From: a virus | Virus record (IMG/VR): IMGVR_UViG_3300047476_000586 | Location: 1 to 32,311 of that record | Length of the DNA: 32,311 nt | Direction: 5' to 3' (one strand) | Shown: positions 1-7,621 of the stretch, piece by piece | Layout: the number at the start of each line of letters is the position of its first letter | Position numbering within the stretch: position 1 is the stretch's first letter | Translations under genes and position numbers: made by a program | The notes under the pieces: model-generated | Seen by the model: only the letters and a program-made list of their open reading frames with translations | What the model was told of the DNA's origin: nothing | Database searches by the model: none

Positions 1-127
1 GTATCTCAATAAACGGCGATAATGAGCATTGCAGTAGCCCTTAGCACAATGCTTACGCTGACAGCCCTCAACAACGCAACCCTCATGAGCATAAAAATGA
101 CCAATGGGGCTGGCCTCTGGGTCTCCA
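1..127. repeat. Terminal direct repeat, left copy (circular overlap)
   Basis: The first 127 bases are identical, base for base, to the last 127 (32185-32311). The repeat lies inside one open reading frame that continues intact when the ends are joined, so the record is a closed circle of 32,184 bp cut inside a gene. A length of 127 is a common maximum k-mer of short-read assemblers, so this is most likely an assembly overlap and not a packaged terminal repeat. Confidence 0.97.
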
Positions 128-342
128 TGTTTTATTAGTCTTTTATAGTGAGGGTCGCAATAGTTTCTAGCAAAGAGTTTGCGTTGGCATCTAGCGACTA
201 AGCAGGTAGGGCTTTTAGCCTCAGCCTTTATCATGCGAATTGTTTTGGTTGGATCGCCACTCTTGCGAAAGCGGTCATAGTGAAGCTTACAAAAACCTTT
301 GCAATACTTGTCTTTATCGCAGTTTTCTACTGAACATTTCAC
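1..342 (-). CDS. HNH endonuclease with three Cys-rich repeats, N-terminal part (continues at 32184)
   Basis: This is the 5' part of a 209-codon gene that crosses the circular join and continues at 32184 down to 31897. The part here encodes 114 residues made of three similar units of the form C-x4-C ... C-x3-C-x2-HY-x-R ... GDP, probably small zinc-binding repeats that help bind DNA. The catalytic HNH domain is in the other part. The start is a GTG at 342: no ATG exists in frame upstream, and the ATG at 347 runs at once into TGA. There is no Shine-Dalgarno sequence, but a TATAAT box ends six bases before the GTG, which suits a leaderless message. It is a free-standing homing-type nuclease inserted between the fibre genes and the lysis genes. 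Confidence 0.9.
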   Translation of the reverse strand, partial: MKCSVENCDKDKYCKGFCKLHYDRFRKSGDPTKTIRMIKAEAKSPTCLVARCQRKLFARNYCDPHYKRLIKHGDPEASPIGHFYAHEGCVVEGCQRKHCAKGYCNAHYRRLLRY

Positions 343-348
343 ACCATA

Positions 349-354
349 ATTATA
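349..354 (-). promoter_or_regulatory. -10 box TATAAT of a probable leaderless promoter
   Basis: A perfect TATAAT on the minus strand ends six bases before the GTG at 342, so transcription would start at or next to the start codon. Leaderless messages with this spacing are frequent in Actinobacteria. No convincing -35 hexamer is visible about 17 bases upstream. Confidence 0.5.
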
Positions 355-377
355 GCGTGATTTGTTACTGATCCTAT

Positions 378-887
378 CTAAGAGATGATGTATAACGAAG
401 CTGAACTGTATTGCTGTATGTCCACGATGGCAGGAAAAATGGCTAAAGACGTAATCGCAGATGTCACAGGAATTTCTCCAGCCACCAATGTCTGGTAGGC
501 AGTAGTGGCATTATTTTCGCTAACCAAATCAACGCTTACTGACTTATTAGAGCTTGATGTGTAGTTACTAATGTAGACAGCAGTATTGGCAAAAGTGCTT
601 GCAGTTGAATTTACTGTTGCAGAAAATTGAAGTTCAATTTCCGAATCAGCCGCATTTGTTCCAGAACTAGCCGCAGCACCATTACCTTGAAGTTGTAGCC
701 ATTTATAACTTGAACCGCTTACTCCATTAGCTCTCAACCACATAGTTTCGGCAGGTAGGTTAGTTCGACCCGTTCTAGTAGATAGTAAGAGCAGCAAGTC
801 TTTCCCTGTTCCAGCTATCCCAGTAAATTCAATCGAAGCAGCACCGCCCGATCCGACTGTTACTTCGGACACTTTTGTCATCGCCAT
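378..887 (-). CDS. Putative tail fibre/receptor-binding protein, paralogue 3
   Basis: A 169-residue protein, rich in Ser, Thr, Ala and Gly, with alternating beta-strand character and no obvious membrane segment. Its plan matches the two proteins encoded just upstream (905-1390 and 1409-1981): an N-terminal strand followed by a phrase like ASxxFTGI, a central Gly/Ser-rich WLQLQGNG segment, and a short hydrophobic C-terminus (SASLYIIS, compared with SLYGIK and FYLYGIVS). This suggests tandem copies of one beta-sandwich fold used as fibre or receptor-binding domains at the tail tip. The ATG at 887 follows an AGGGG sequence 11 bases upstream. It is the last gene of the tail operon before the HNH gene. 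Role inferred from position and resemblance. Confidence 0.72.
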   Translation of the reverse strand: MAMTKVSEVTVGSGGAASIEFTGIAGTGKDLLLLLSTRTGRTNLPAETMWLRANGVSGSSYKWLQLQGNGAAASSGTNAADSEIELQFSATVNSTASTFANTAVYISNYTSSSNKSVSVDLVSENNATTAYQTLVAGEIPVTSAITSLAIFPAIVDIQQYSSASLYIIS

Positions 888-904
888 TTTATTTTTCCCC
901 TGTC

Positions 905-1390
905 CTACGAGACTATTCCGTATAGGTAAAACGAACTGCCGGCAGCAAAAGTAACCGATTCAATTTTTATCGTATTTATCGCAGATGTGCTTGCCCATCT
1001 ATTTGCCGACATTGCAACATAACCAGAAGCAATGTTGGTTCGACTTAGAACTGTTTTATGCTTATCTGTTGCTGAATAATCTAAAAATTGCAAAATGTTA
1101 GTGCTAATAGTTGTGTTATTGAAAATCATAAATGCGTCTATTAAGTTATTGCCTGCTGCTGAGCCAGAAGTCGCAGTAGAACCATTGCCATAAGCCTGTA
1201 CATAAGAATAATTTGCACCTGCATCGGAATTTAGAACTATTGTTGCTCCTGCATCTCCAGAAGTAGTTTTTGTTCCGGTAACAACCAAAATCAAATCCCG
1301 ATAGGTCGCAGGGATAGAAGAAAAAGTTACGCTTGCAGCACTAGAGCCTAGAACATTAGAAGCTATCAGGTCGTAAGTCGGGGTCGGCAT
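905..1390 (-). CDS. Putative tail fibre/receptor-binding protein, paralogue 2
   Basis: A 161-residue beta-rich protein with the pattern of its neighbours: an early ASVTFSSIP phrase and then YRDLILVVTG, a central YSYVQAYGNGSTATSG segment, a DYSATDKHKTVLSR segment, RWASTSAINTIKIES, and a final YLYGIVS. The same phrases occur in the 190-residue protein upstream (ASVTFSNLG, SDYKHLQIRG, FANTNKFKTTRS, LWRSTNAITSLTL, SLYGIK), so the two are clear paralogues. The start at 1390 has a strong GGAAAGGA site. It is probably a tail-tip fibre or receptor-binding domain. It is more AT-rich than the tape measure region. Confidence 0.76.
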   Translation of the reverse strand: MPTPTYDLIASNVLGSSAASVTFSSIPATYRDLILVVTGTKTTSGDAGATIVLNSDAGANYSYVQAYGNGSTATSGSAAGNNLIDAFMIFNNTTISTNILQFLDYSATDKHKTVLSRTNIASGYVAMSANRWASTSAINTIKIESVTFAAGSSFYLYGIVS

Positions 1391-1408
1391 AGTTTTTCCT
1401 TTCCCTGC

Positions 1409-1981
1409 CTACTTGATTCCGTAAAGCGAGACACGACAACCTGAAACTAGGTCTTGTGCATTCACCAATAAGGTTAGTGAAGTTATTGCATTAGTCGAAC
1501 GCCATAGACCAGAACCAAGATAAATCTGCGTTTCTGTGCTTGTGTGTGAACCTGCGAAGCTGCGTGTGGTCTTGAATTTATTTGTGTTTGCAAAATCAAG
1601 AATGTCAGTAATAAAAGCACCAAAAGAACTTGCAGTTGAGCTTGATTGAGGCACTACTTCGTTGATTGTAATAAACGGAAAGTTAATTTGATTTTCTGAA
1701 ACTACCGAACTTCCGGCGGCTCCAAGCTGATGAGAAGCATAATTATTTGCTGTATCTGAATTGAATGTCAGTCGTAAATCTACTGTTGGAGTAAGAGCAT
1801 CGCTCGACCTAACTAAGCCCCTAATTTGTAAATGCTTGTAATCCGAATAATTGCCAAGATTGCTGAAAGTAACGCTGGCCGTATTGGTGCTAATCAGCGT
1901 AGTTTCAAGCAGGTCAAAAGAATTACCCCCTCCTGCTGCACCTGCTCCTGCAACAGCAAGAACTCCTAAAGGAATAGGCAT
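1409..1981 (-). CDS. Putative tail fibre/receptor-binding protein, paralogue 1
   Basis: 190 residues. A short hydrophobic Ala/Gly-rich N-terminus (about residues 5-20) precedes a beta-sandwich-like domain with ASVTFSNLG near residue 35 and a closing RVSLYGIK. The start ATG shares its first base with the stop codon of the upstream minor tail gene (TAATG), so translation is probably coupled. The order hub protein, short minor tail protein, then several beta-rich proteins is normal for siphovirus tail tips. I infer attachment to the host surface. The Ala/Gly-rich start could be a flexible anchor and does not look like a secretion signal. Confidence 0.76.
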   Translation of the reverse strand: MPIPLGVLAVAGAGAAGGGNSFDLLETTLISTNTASVTFSNLGNYSDYKHLQIRGLVRSSDALTPTVDLRLTFNSDTANNYASHQLGAAGSSVVSENQINFPFITINEVVPQSSSTASSFGAFITDILDFANTNKFKTTRSFAGSHTSTETQIYLGSGLWRSTNAITSLTLLVNAQDLVSGCRVSLYGIK

Positions 1982-2550
1982 TAGACAGTTATCTTTCCAA
2001 CTACTCGGTAAGTGTTAGCAGCAACCTTTTGAACAGTTGCGGCGTTGTAGGTTTGGTCAATCTTGAAAGTGACGGCAGTTCCGGCGGTTCCGCCACCTGC
2101 CCAGTCAGTCACGCCGGTTCCCGGTGCGATAGTTACAGTTCCGCCAGCGTTGCGCCAGATCGTGATGGTGTCCCAAGTCTGCAAGACATCAGGAACAGTA
2201 ATCGTTACAGCGGCAGTTCCGTTCACCCAAATCGTTCCGTTTTCGAGTGCGGCAGTAGCGGTCATTGAGGTGGTGGTAGTAGTTCCGCCGAATAAAACCT
2301 GCGAGCCTGCTACTGAGCTGATTGAGGCAGGATAAACCTGTTGCCAAGCAGAGCCGTCATAAACAGTAATCGTGTTGGTGTCGGTCTGGTAGGTAACCAT
2401 TCCCTCGCTGACTACCGAACCCGGCAGGGCTGAGCCTCTTGCGGCGGTTCCGGCAAAGACCATAACGGCTTGGTCTTGTAGATAGTCCTGAACATTCGCA
2501 GCGGTTAGAACCTCGCCTGCGGTAAAAACCTTGCGGCCTAATCCTGACAT
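1981..2550 (-). CDS. Minor tail protein (GRKVFTAGEVLTAANVQDYL family)
   Basis: 189 residues. The N-terminal phrase RKVFTAGEVLTAANVQDYL followed by DQAVMVFAGTAAR is very common in short minor tail/fibre-anchor proteins of actinobacteriophages. The middle holds a YQTDTNTITVYDGSAWQ segment of the type seen in tail fibre trimerisation or attachment modules, and the C-terminal third is beta-rich with Thr/Gly repeats. It begins 7 bases after the end of the hub gene and overlaps the next gene by one base, so it belongs to the same tail operon. It probably links the hub to the variable fibre proteins downstream. Confidence 0.85.
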   Translation of the reverse strand: MSGLGRKVFTAGEVLTAANVQDYLQDQAVMVFAGTAARGSALPGSVVSEGMVTYQTDTNTITVYDGSAWQQVYPASISSVAGSQVLFGGTTTTTSMTATAALENGTIWVNGTAAVTITVPDVLQTWDTITIWRNAGGTVTIAPGTGVTDWAGGGTAGTAVTFKIDQTYNAATVQKVAANTYRVVGKITV

Positions 2551-2557
2551 TTTTCTC

Positions 2558-3790
2558 CTAGAAGGCTAAAGCGTTGCCTGAGTCTAGCTTACCAAATTGA
2601 GCGTCATCCAAGACAAAGAGGGCAAAGTCTAGGGTAGAGAAGCCAAGTGATAAGACATGGTTGTTCAGGTCAATGTTGTGGTCGATGCGGATAATCTCTG
2701 CGTATTTTGTGATGGCAGGGGGTATCTGGTTGGGGGTGAATTTGATTTCTACGACATCACCTAGCTCTAGGGCTAGTAGGGCATTTTGTTGCCCTGCGCT
2801 CAACTCATCAAGCAGGATGTCTACTGACTCAAAGCGGTATTCAGGCTGTGAGTATTTCTGTGCGTAGAAGTCGGCTAAGTCCTCTAGGTCAGAGTCGTTG
2901 CCGATCAGAAGGCCAGTTCGGGTCAGGTTGAAGATTCCGTATTCCTCAACTGAGTCAAGGTCGGTCTGGGTGACTTGGGTATTTGTTATCCCTGACTCCA
3001 ACACAATCTCGTTAGCTAGTAGCTCAGAGCCGTATTGCACCCTCAAAGACTGATAGGGGATTCCTGTGTTGTCATCGGCTAGGGTCACGCCGTTAGACAT
3101 CGGAGCGGCGGTTCTGTCTTTGAAAGTTACCGAGCCGTCTTTACCGATAAAGAACGAGCCGGGTTCTGATTGCTCGATTAGGCGGAAATAGGACAGAGCG
3201 TTGGTGTTGTCTGGAATAGTGTCTGCGCCGAGCGTCATCTGCCCGGTGTCGATGTTTCTCAGAGATAGAGGCCAGTCAATCTCAGGTAAAGAAAGAATTT
3301 CATTTACTCTTTCCCCTGACTTCTGGACTGTGTTTGTTCTACCAATAAGAGTCTGAGTCGCAAAGGCGGCAGTAGCGTCAGAGCAAGCGGCAGCAGCTAC
3401 TGAATCGCCGTTAGGTTCATAAGACAGATTCCAGTCATCGACCAAACCAAAGAACTGAATTTCTGTGCCTGATGAAATCCTGATTTGTCGCTTAGGGATA
3501 ATCTGCCCTGCGTAAGGGCTAAGGGTGTATTCAGGGTCAAAGGTGCGGTCATTGTTGTTGAACACAACATTCGCTAGTCCCTGATCGTATTGGTCAAGCT
3601 CTCGGTTCTTGCCTCGGCGGATAGAGATGGCCTGAACTAAGTTTGTGACATCGTAGAACAGCGTTCCACCCAAGACGAATTCGGTATTGTCTAGGACACC
3701 CTGAATAGGGTCATCTAGTCGAAAGAATGGCCCTGTCCCGGTATCGGTCAGGTCGAATCCGATTTCTACTTTCTGAGTTGGCTGAGACAT
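2558..3790 (-). CDS. Minor tail protein, tail-tip hub
   Basis: 410 residues directly downstream of the tape measure gene, its start sharing a base with that gene's stop (TAATG). The sequence is beta-rich with a segment reading RRGKNRELDQYDQGLANVVF and then NNNDRTFDPEY, typical of hub/minor tail proteins of actinophages, which define directions and reference frames in the tail tip. The C-terminal half contains ELGDVVEIKF and IDHNIDLNNHVLSLGFS, a pattern also usual for these hubs. The role is assigned from this family resemblance and from gene order (tape measure, hub, fibres). A separate distal tail protein of the Dit type is not apparent, so this protein may combine the two roles. Confidence 0.82.
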   Translation of the reverse strand: MSQPTQKVEIGFDLTDTGTGPFFRLDDPIQGVLDNTEFVLGGTLFYDVTNLVQAISIRRGKNRELDQYDQGLANVVFNNNDRTFDPEYTLSPYAGQIIPKRQIRISSGTEIQFFGLVDDWNLSYEPNGDSVAAAACSDATAAFATQTLIGRTNTVQKSGERVNEILSLPEIDWPLSLRNIDTGQMTLGADTIPDNTNALSYFRLIEQSEPGSFFIGKDGSVTFKDRTAAPMSNGVTLADDNTGIPYQSLRVQYGSELLANEIVLESGITNTQVTQTDLDSVEEYGIFNLTRTGLLIGNDSDLEDLADFYAQKYSQPEYRFESVDILLDELSAGQQNALLALELGDVVEIKFTPNQIPPAITKYAEIIRIDHNIDLNNHVLSLGFSTLDFALFVLDDAQFGKLDSGNALAF

Positions 3791-6045
3791 TAGAGGGCTA
3801 TAAATCCTGTTCTAACTCCGCCACCGCCGCCTGTGTATTTGTTGATGGACTTGGAGACAGCAGCACCGACCATCGCAGGAGACTGAGTTGCGTCAGTCTT
3901 GACATTGACATTTATGACATTGCCACGCATAGCAGTTAGCGCACCGGGTCTAGGTAGTGTTTCGATAATCGGAGCGCCGCCACCTGTTCCTGTTCCTGTC
4001 GATGGGAATGTCGAAAGGCTTGGGGTTGGAATCTTTACCTGAGTTCCAGACAGGCTGTTTAGCAGGTCAAGGAATCTCCTGACAGTTCCCTCTAGTCCAC
4101 CTAGGTTGCCTTCGAGCGCCTTGATTTGTTCTTGGAACGCCTCTTTGATTGACTCGATGGTTTCTAGGTATTGGTCACGAGCATCGTTCAGAGCTTCTTG
4201 TAGTCGCTCATTAGCCTTAGCAAAAGCTTCATCACGAGATGCAGTTGCCTGTGCCATCGCCTCGTCAAAGGTCTTTAGGATTTCTGCCTGCGCTGTTGTG
4301 TAATCAGTCTGAGCTTGTCCGAGTGCCTCAACTAAATCAGCCTGAGTCTGAGCAAACAGTTTCTTTAGCTCAGTCGTGGCGAGTCCTGTCTTGTCGAAGA
4401 TTGTCTTGGCTAGAGAATCCATGCCAGTCTCGGACTCGATTTCCAAAGCTCCGAACAGGGATTGGAGTTCTTTCTGGGTCTCAGGAGTGGCCTCTAGAAT
4501 CGCCTTAGCCAGCTCATTGCCAGTCTCTAGTCCCGAACCCACTATCTGCTCTAGGAAGGTCTGAGAGAAGCCCCTAGAGGCTAATAGAGCGGTGTTAGCG
4601 ACAAGGGTGCGAGAAGCTGTCAGGCGGTCTTTCAAACCAGCGATTAGGTTGTCTATTGACTTGCCAACTGCCTCAGTTCCAAACAGGTCTACAACATTGG
4701 TTCTGACCGCTGATTGGTAAGCATCACGCAGGCGGTCAATGCTTGTCTGAATGATGTCTGCTTGACGCTTGGCAAAGTCTTTCTGAATACCTGCAATGTT
4801 CTTATTGTGTTCGACAAGAGCCTGAGCAAGTGACTGATCACGAGCGGTTGTAGCCTCAGCGATAGCCGATGAGTAAGTCTTTTCAGCTTCCTGAATTGAC
4901 TTTGCGTAGGCGGCGTTAGCATCGGCGATAGCTTTGTTGTAACGCTCGGTAGCCTCACGAAGTTTCTTCTGAGCGTCTTTGACAATCTTCTGGACTTTTT
5001 CAAAGGCAGACTCTTTAGCTCCCCCTGCCCCACCGCCACCGATGTCAGGGATTGTTCCAGTAAAGATTCCGCTAGCAGTCGAGCTGGCTCGTCTCGTTGC
5101 GGCATCTTGCGCTCTGTAAATGTCCTGAACGAATCTGTTGTAGCGGTTTAGGAATGTAGAGAACTGTCTGCCTGCCCCGGCGAAGTCTCCTGTGAAAATC
5201 ATTCCTAGAGTTTTAGCTGCGTCACCTGCAACAAAGGCAATCTGAGCCAAACCGACAGCGGCAGCGTCTACTAGGTTGATGAAGAAGGTCAGAGCATTAG
5301 AACCTGTCAGCTGTCTAAATAGTCCGTCAATCTGCTTTACAGCCTCGCCGATAGAAACGCCCATGCGAGTAAAGGCTGACTGGAAGTCGGCGCTCGCAAA
5401 ATAGTCGGCAATTTCGTTTAGGTAAGGCAGGAAGATTTGACCGATTTGTTCTTGAAGCTCGCCGAAAATAACTGTCAGGCGTTGGAACGGATCATTACGA
5501 GCGGCGGTCTCAGCGGCTCCAGCGAACTGTTCTTCTAACTGAGCAAAAACATCTACGCCCTCTTGCGCCTTGATACCCAAGCGAGACAGGGCTGTGGTGT
5601 TTCCTTGATAAGCCTTAGATAGTGCAATAGCTACCGCATTGACATCTCGACCAGTTCCAGCCGAAACATCTAGGGCAATGTTCATTAGTCGCTGTGAGGT
5701 TGCGACATCGCCAGTTGCTCGGACTAGCTGTCCAAAGGCAGGTCTAAGAACATCGTCAGCCACGCCAGCCGAAAGCTGCATCTGCTTGATTGACTCCTCG
5801 ACAGAGGCAATCATTTCGTCATTAGCGCCGACTGTGTTTCTGAGCTGTTGCTCTAGTAGGGCAGCACTCTTGGCATCCTCGGCAGCGGCCTTTGTGAAAT
5901 CAACCAAAGCGGCAACAGAGAAAGCTCCGGCAATCAGTCCACCGATTTTGGCAACAGACTTACCGATGCCGTCAAAGGCTTTGTTAGCGTCTTTGATTCC
6001 CTTGTCATCCCAGAGGGATTTGAGGATTACTCTTACCTGTGACAT
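3790..6045 (-). CDS. Tape measure protein
   Basis: 751 residues, the longest protein in the genome and placed directly after the tail chaperones. The N-terminal region has ANKAFDGIGKSVAKIGGLIAG and LSKAYQGNTTALSRLGI, characteristic of phage tape measures. The middle to C-terminal part is a long charged coiled coil rich in Ala, Glu, Lys and Gln, with recurring phrases such as AIADANAAYAKSIQEAEKTY. The end is Gly-rich. At about 0.15 nm per residue, the usual scaling, the tail would be roughly 110 nm long. The start overlaps the preceding gene by one base. No lytic domain is visible in the protein. Confidence 0.93.
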   Translation of the reverse strand: MSQVRVILKSLWDDKGIKDANKAFDGIGKSVAKIGGLIAGAFSVAALVDFTKAAAEDAKSAALLEQQLRNTVGANDEMIASVEESIKQMQLSAGVADDVLRPAFGQLVRATGDVATSQRLMNIALDVSAGTGRDVNAVAIALSKAYQGNTTALSRLGIKAQEGVDVFAQLEEQFAGAAETAARNDPFQRLTVIFGELQEQIGQIFLPYLNEIADYFASADFQSAFTRMGVSIGEAVKQIDGLFRQLTGSNALTFFINLVDAAAVGLAQIAFVAGDAAKTLGMIFTGDFAGAGRQFSTFLNRYNRFVQDIYRAQDAATRRASSTASGIFTGTIPDIGGGGAGGAKESAFEKVQKIVKDAQKKLREATERYNKAIADANAAYAKSIQEAEKTYSSAIAEATTARDQSLAQALVEHNKNIAGIQKDFAKRQADIIQTSIDRLRDAYQSAVRTNVVDLFGTEAVGKSIDNLIAGLKDRLTASRTLVANTALLASRGFSQTFLEQIVGSGLETGNELAKAILEATPETQKELQSLFGALEIESETGMDSLAKTIFDKTGLATTELKKLFAQTQADLVEALGQAQTDYTTAQAEILKTFDEAMAQATASRDEAFAKANERLQEALNDARDQYLETIESIKEAFQEQIKALEGNLGGLEGTVRRFLDLLNSLSGTQVKIPTPSLSTFPSTGTGTGGGAPIIETLPRPGALTAMRGNVINVNVKTDATQSPAMVGAAVSKSINKYTGGGGGVRTGFIAL

Positions 6046-6707
6046 TACTTATTCCTAAAGGCTTTGTCGAAATACTTTTGTAAAACTTTGTCTATTTGTA
6101 AGCCGACCTCATCGACTCTTTTCTCTAGGGCAGGCCATCCAAACCTAGAGGCACTTCCGTATTTAGAGCGTAGTTCCTCGATCATCTTTTGACCCTGCCC
6201 TGCTAGGCGGTGTCTGCGAGTGATGACAGTTCCGTCTTTTAGGCGATAGGAGTAAGACCGAGAGACTCCTGCCATTCTTCCATTTCCTTTTCGACCTGCC
6301 ATGTCAGCCATCGAAACGGCAGGGCTTTGGAGAATAATCTTGGCGATTGGAGTGGTGAGGCTTCTGCTCGATGGTCGAACTGCGCTAGAGATTGACAAAG
6401 ACTTAGGGCCTTTAGCTTTGCCCTTTAGTGATTGTCCATGCTTGCCAGTTCCCTGCCAGTTCAAGCGACCCTCGTTGGTGTAGTAGCTGATGTTTCCAGT
6501 TACCGGGTTTGTGCGGCGAACTGTAAAGCCCATACCTGAGAGCGGTGGCTGTGCTGGAATTTTGCGTTGGATTTCGTCAGCGACAGGTTTAGCAATGGTG
6601 CGGATTTCTCGTTTGTATAGCTTGACTGCATCAGGCTCGATGTCTTTGAGCTTCTTCAGCATCAGCTTCACATCAGCCGAATTTAGCTCTAGTAACTGTC
6701 TTAGCAT
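6045..6707 (-). CDS. HK97 gp10-like/minor tail protein, function uncertain
   Basis: 220 residues, basic (many Arg and Lys), beginning with a helical segment (NSADVKLMLKKLKDIEPDAVKLYKREI) that resembles the start of HK97 gp10-family tail completion proteins. The middle is rich in Gly, Ser and Arg. The ATG at 6707 has an AGAGGTG Shine-Dalgarno five bases upstream. It lies between a terminator-like hairpin and the tape measure gene, which is later than the usual place of a gp10-like protein; the position would also suit a minor tail protein. It is probably part of tail or neck assembly. The specific role is not resolved. Confidence 0.68.
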   Translation of the reverse strand: MLRQLLELNSADVKLMLKKLKDIEPDAVKLYKREIRTIAKPVADEIQRKIPAQPPLSGMGFTVRRTNPVTGNISYYTNEGRLNWQGTGKHGQSLKGKAKGPKSLSISSAVRPSSRSLTTPIAKIILQSPAVSMADMAGRKGNGRMAGVSRSYSYRLKDGTVITRRHRLAGQGQKMIEELRSKYGSASRFGWPALEKRVDEVGLQIDKVLQKYFDKAFRNK

Positions 6708-6734
6708 CGCACACCTCTAGTCAATTCTACCTAA

Positions 6735-6760
6735 TAGAAAACCGCCCTTTCAGGCGGCTT
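6735..6760 (-). terminator. Intrinsic terminator-like hairpin after the tail chaperones
   Basis: On the minus strand a CCGCC/GGCGG stem with a six-base loop is followed by TTTTCTATT. It starts immediately after the stop of the frameshifted chaperone at 6761 and precedes the gp10-like/tape measure genes. Partial termination here would lower tape measure expression relative to tube and chaperone. Confidence 0.72.
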
Positions 6761-7164
6761 CTATTTCTTGTTCATCTCTTGCGCTCGCCAGACCAAGTAT
6801 CTGCCCATTGTCCAGAGCATCCGCTCGTCTAGCTTCATAAGTTCTGCCGGGCTGATTTTGTATTCGTAGGCCAGACCGACTAGATACCAATGCGCTGAGC
6901 TATCTCCTAGCCCTTTGATGCTTTTGGGTCAGTCGCTCCAATGGCAGCAACAGTCTCTACCCAACTGTCAAAGTCGGTCGTGACTAGCTTCTGTCTAGTT
7001 AGCGATGACCAAGCAAGCCAGAGCAGGTGAGTTACTTTCATCTCCTGCCCTAGCTTGGCGATGCTTAGTGAAAACTCGCTCTCAAACTTCACCATGTCAG
7101 ACATCACTACTGCGACATCTTTCTTGGTTCCGTCTAGGAACTCGACTTCTAACTGCATTCTCAT
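6761..7164 (-). CDS. Tail assembly chaperone, -1 frameshift fusion (gpG-T type)
   Basis: The 85-codon frame that starts at 7164 contains the heptamer C CCA AAA at 6928-6922, in the correct phase for a simultaneous -1 slip, six codons before its stop. The -1 frame then stays open for 53 codons to a TAG at 6761, giving a 134-residue fusion. The extension (HWYLVGLAYEYKISPAELMK and then LDERMLWTMGRYL) looks like the T part of lambda gpG-T chaperones. Position between the major tail protein and the tape measure is where this pair is expected. The fusion binds the tape measure during tail tube assembly in characterised phages; that role is transferred by family and position. Confidence 0.9.
6907..7164 (-). 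CDS. Tail assembly chaperone, short (unshifted) product
   Basis: 85 residues read without frameshift and ending at TAG 6909-6907. The protein is small and soluble, with a beta-like N-terminus (MQLEVEFLDGTKKDVAVVMSD) and a helical body (HLLWLAWSSLTRQ). It is the equivalent of lambda gpG. It starts with ATG at 7164, with a second in-frame ATG two codons later; a GAAAGGA site lies upstream. The short form is expected to be the more abundant product. Confidence 0.9.
   Translation of the reverse strand: MRMQLEVEFLDGTKKDVAVVMSDMVKFESEFSLSIAKLGQEMKVTHLLWLAWSSLTRQKLVTTDFDSWVETVAAIGATDPKASKG
6922..6928 (-). promoter_or_regulatory. Programmed -1 frameshift slippery site CCCAAAA
   Basis: Minus-strand heptamer C CCA AAA, of the form X XXY YYZ, in the zero frame of the short chaperone. 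After a -1 slip the two codons would be CCC and AAA, preserving most anticodon pairing. It joins the two open frames of the tail chaperone exactly. Confidence 0.9.
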
Positions 7165-7194
7165 AGCTTGGTTTCCTTTCTGCTATTTAGTTAT

Positions 7195-7605
7195 TTAGTT
7201 TGTGCCTCTGGTTACTGCACCTGTGATTGTCCAAGTTAGGTTCTGAACAGCTAGGTCTCCAACAGCGCCCGATACAGGTGCGGTGTTGTCTACCAGAGCT
7301 GTGAACTCATACTTTGGAGTTGAGGTTCCAACAGGGGTTCCAGCAGGGAAGATGGTGACTGTTGCGATCGTGTTGAACAGGCTGTAAAGGATGCTGTCCA
7401 AAGCGGTCGAAGCGTAGTCGTTGTGGAAGCTCAGGGTTACTGAACCGCTCTTTAGACCGCCCTTGTAGGTTCTCCAGCCGGAGTCACCGAAAGAGGTGGT
7501 CTCGATTGCGTCTGCTGTGGTGGTCAGTTCAACGGAGTTTACATTCTGGGAGACAGAAGTTCCGTTTAGCTGAACTACAACATCCGTAAGGATTTGCTTT
7601 GCCAT
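7195..7605 (-). CDS. Major tail protein (tail tube)
   Basis: 136 residues, beta-rich, with the phrases SVELTTTADAIETTSFGDSG and YKGGLKSGSVTLSFHNDY, typical of tail tube subunits of actinophage siphoviruses. It is followed immediately by the chaperone pair and tape measure, the standard order. It is short for the family (often 180-250 residues), so it is a minimal tube protein without the extra Ig-like C-terminal domain. A GGAGAATAAATAA leader precedes the ATG. It assembles into hexameric rings around the tape measure in known siphoviruses. Confidence 0.88.
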   Translation of the reverse strand: MAKQILTDVVVQLNGTSVSQNVNSVELTTTADAIETTSFGDSGWRTYKGGLKSGSVTLSFHNDYASTALDSILYSLFNTIATVTIFPAGTPVGTSTPKYEFTALVDNTAPVSGAVGDLAVQNLTWTITGAVTRGTN

Positions 7606-7621
7606 TTATTTATTCTCCTAA

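Noticed and set aside
4689-5105. A 138-codon minus-strand frame within the tape measure gene
   Set aside because: It is a shifted frame of the coiled-coil region, Leu/Arg/Ser-rich as expected for a shadow; the tape measure frame runs uninterrupted across it.
5639-6058. A 139-codon plus-strand frame
   Set aside because: It is antisense to the conserved N-terminal part of the tape measure and rich in Ser/Ala, typical of a mirror frame.
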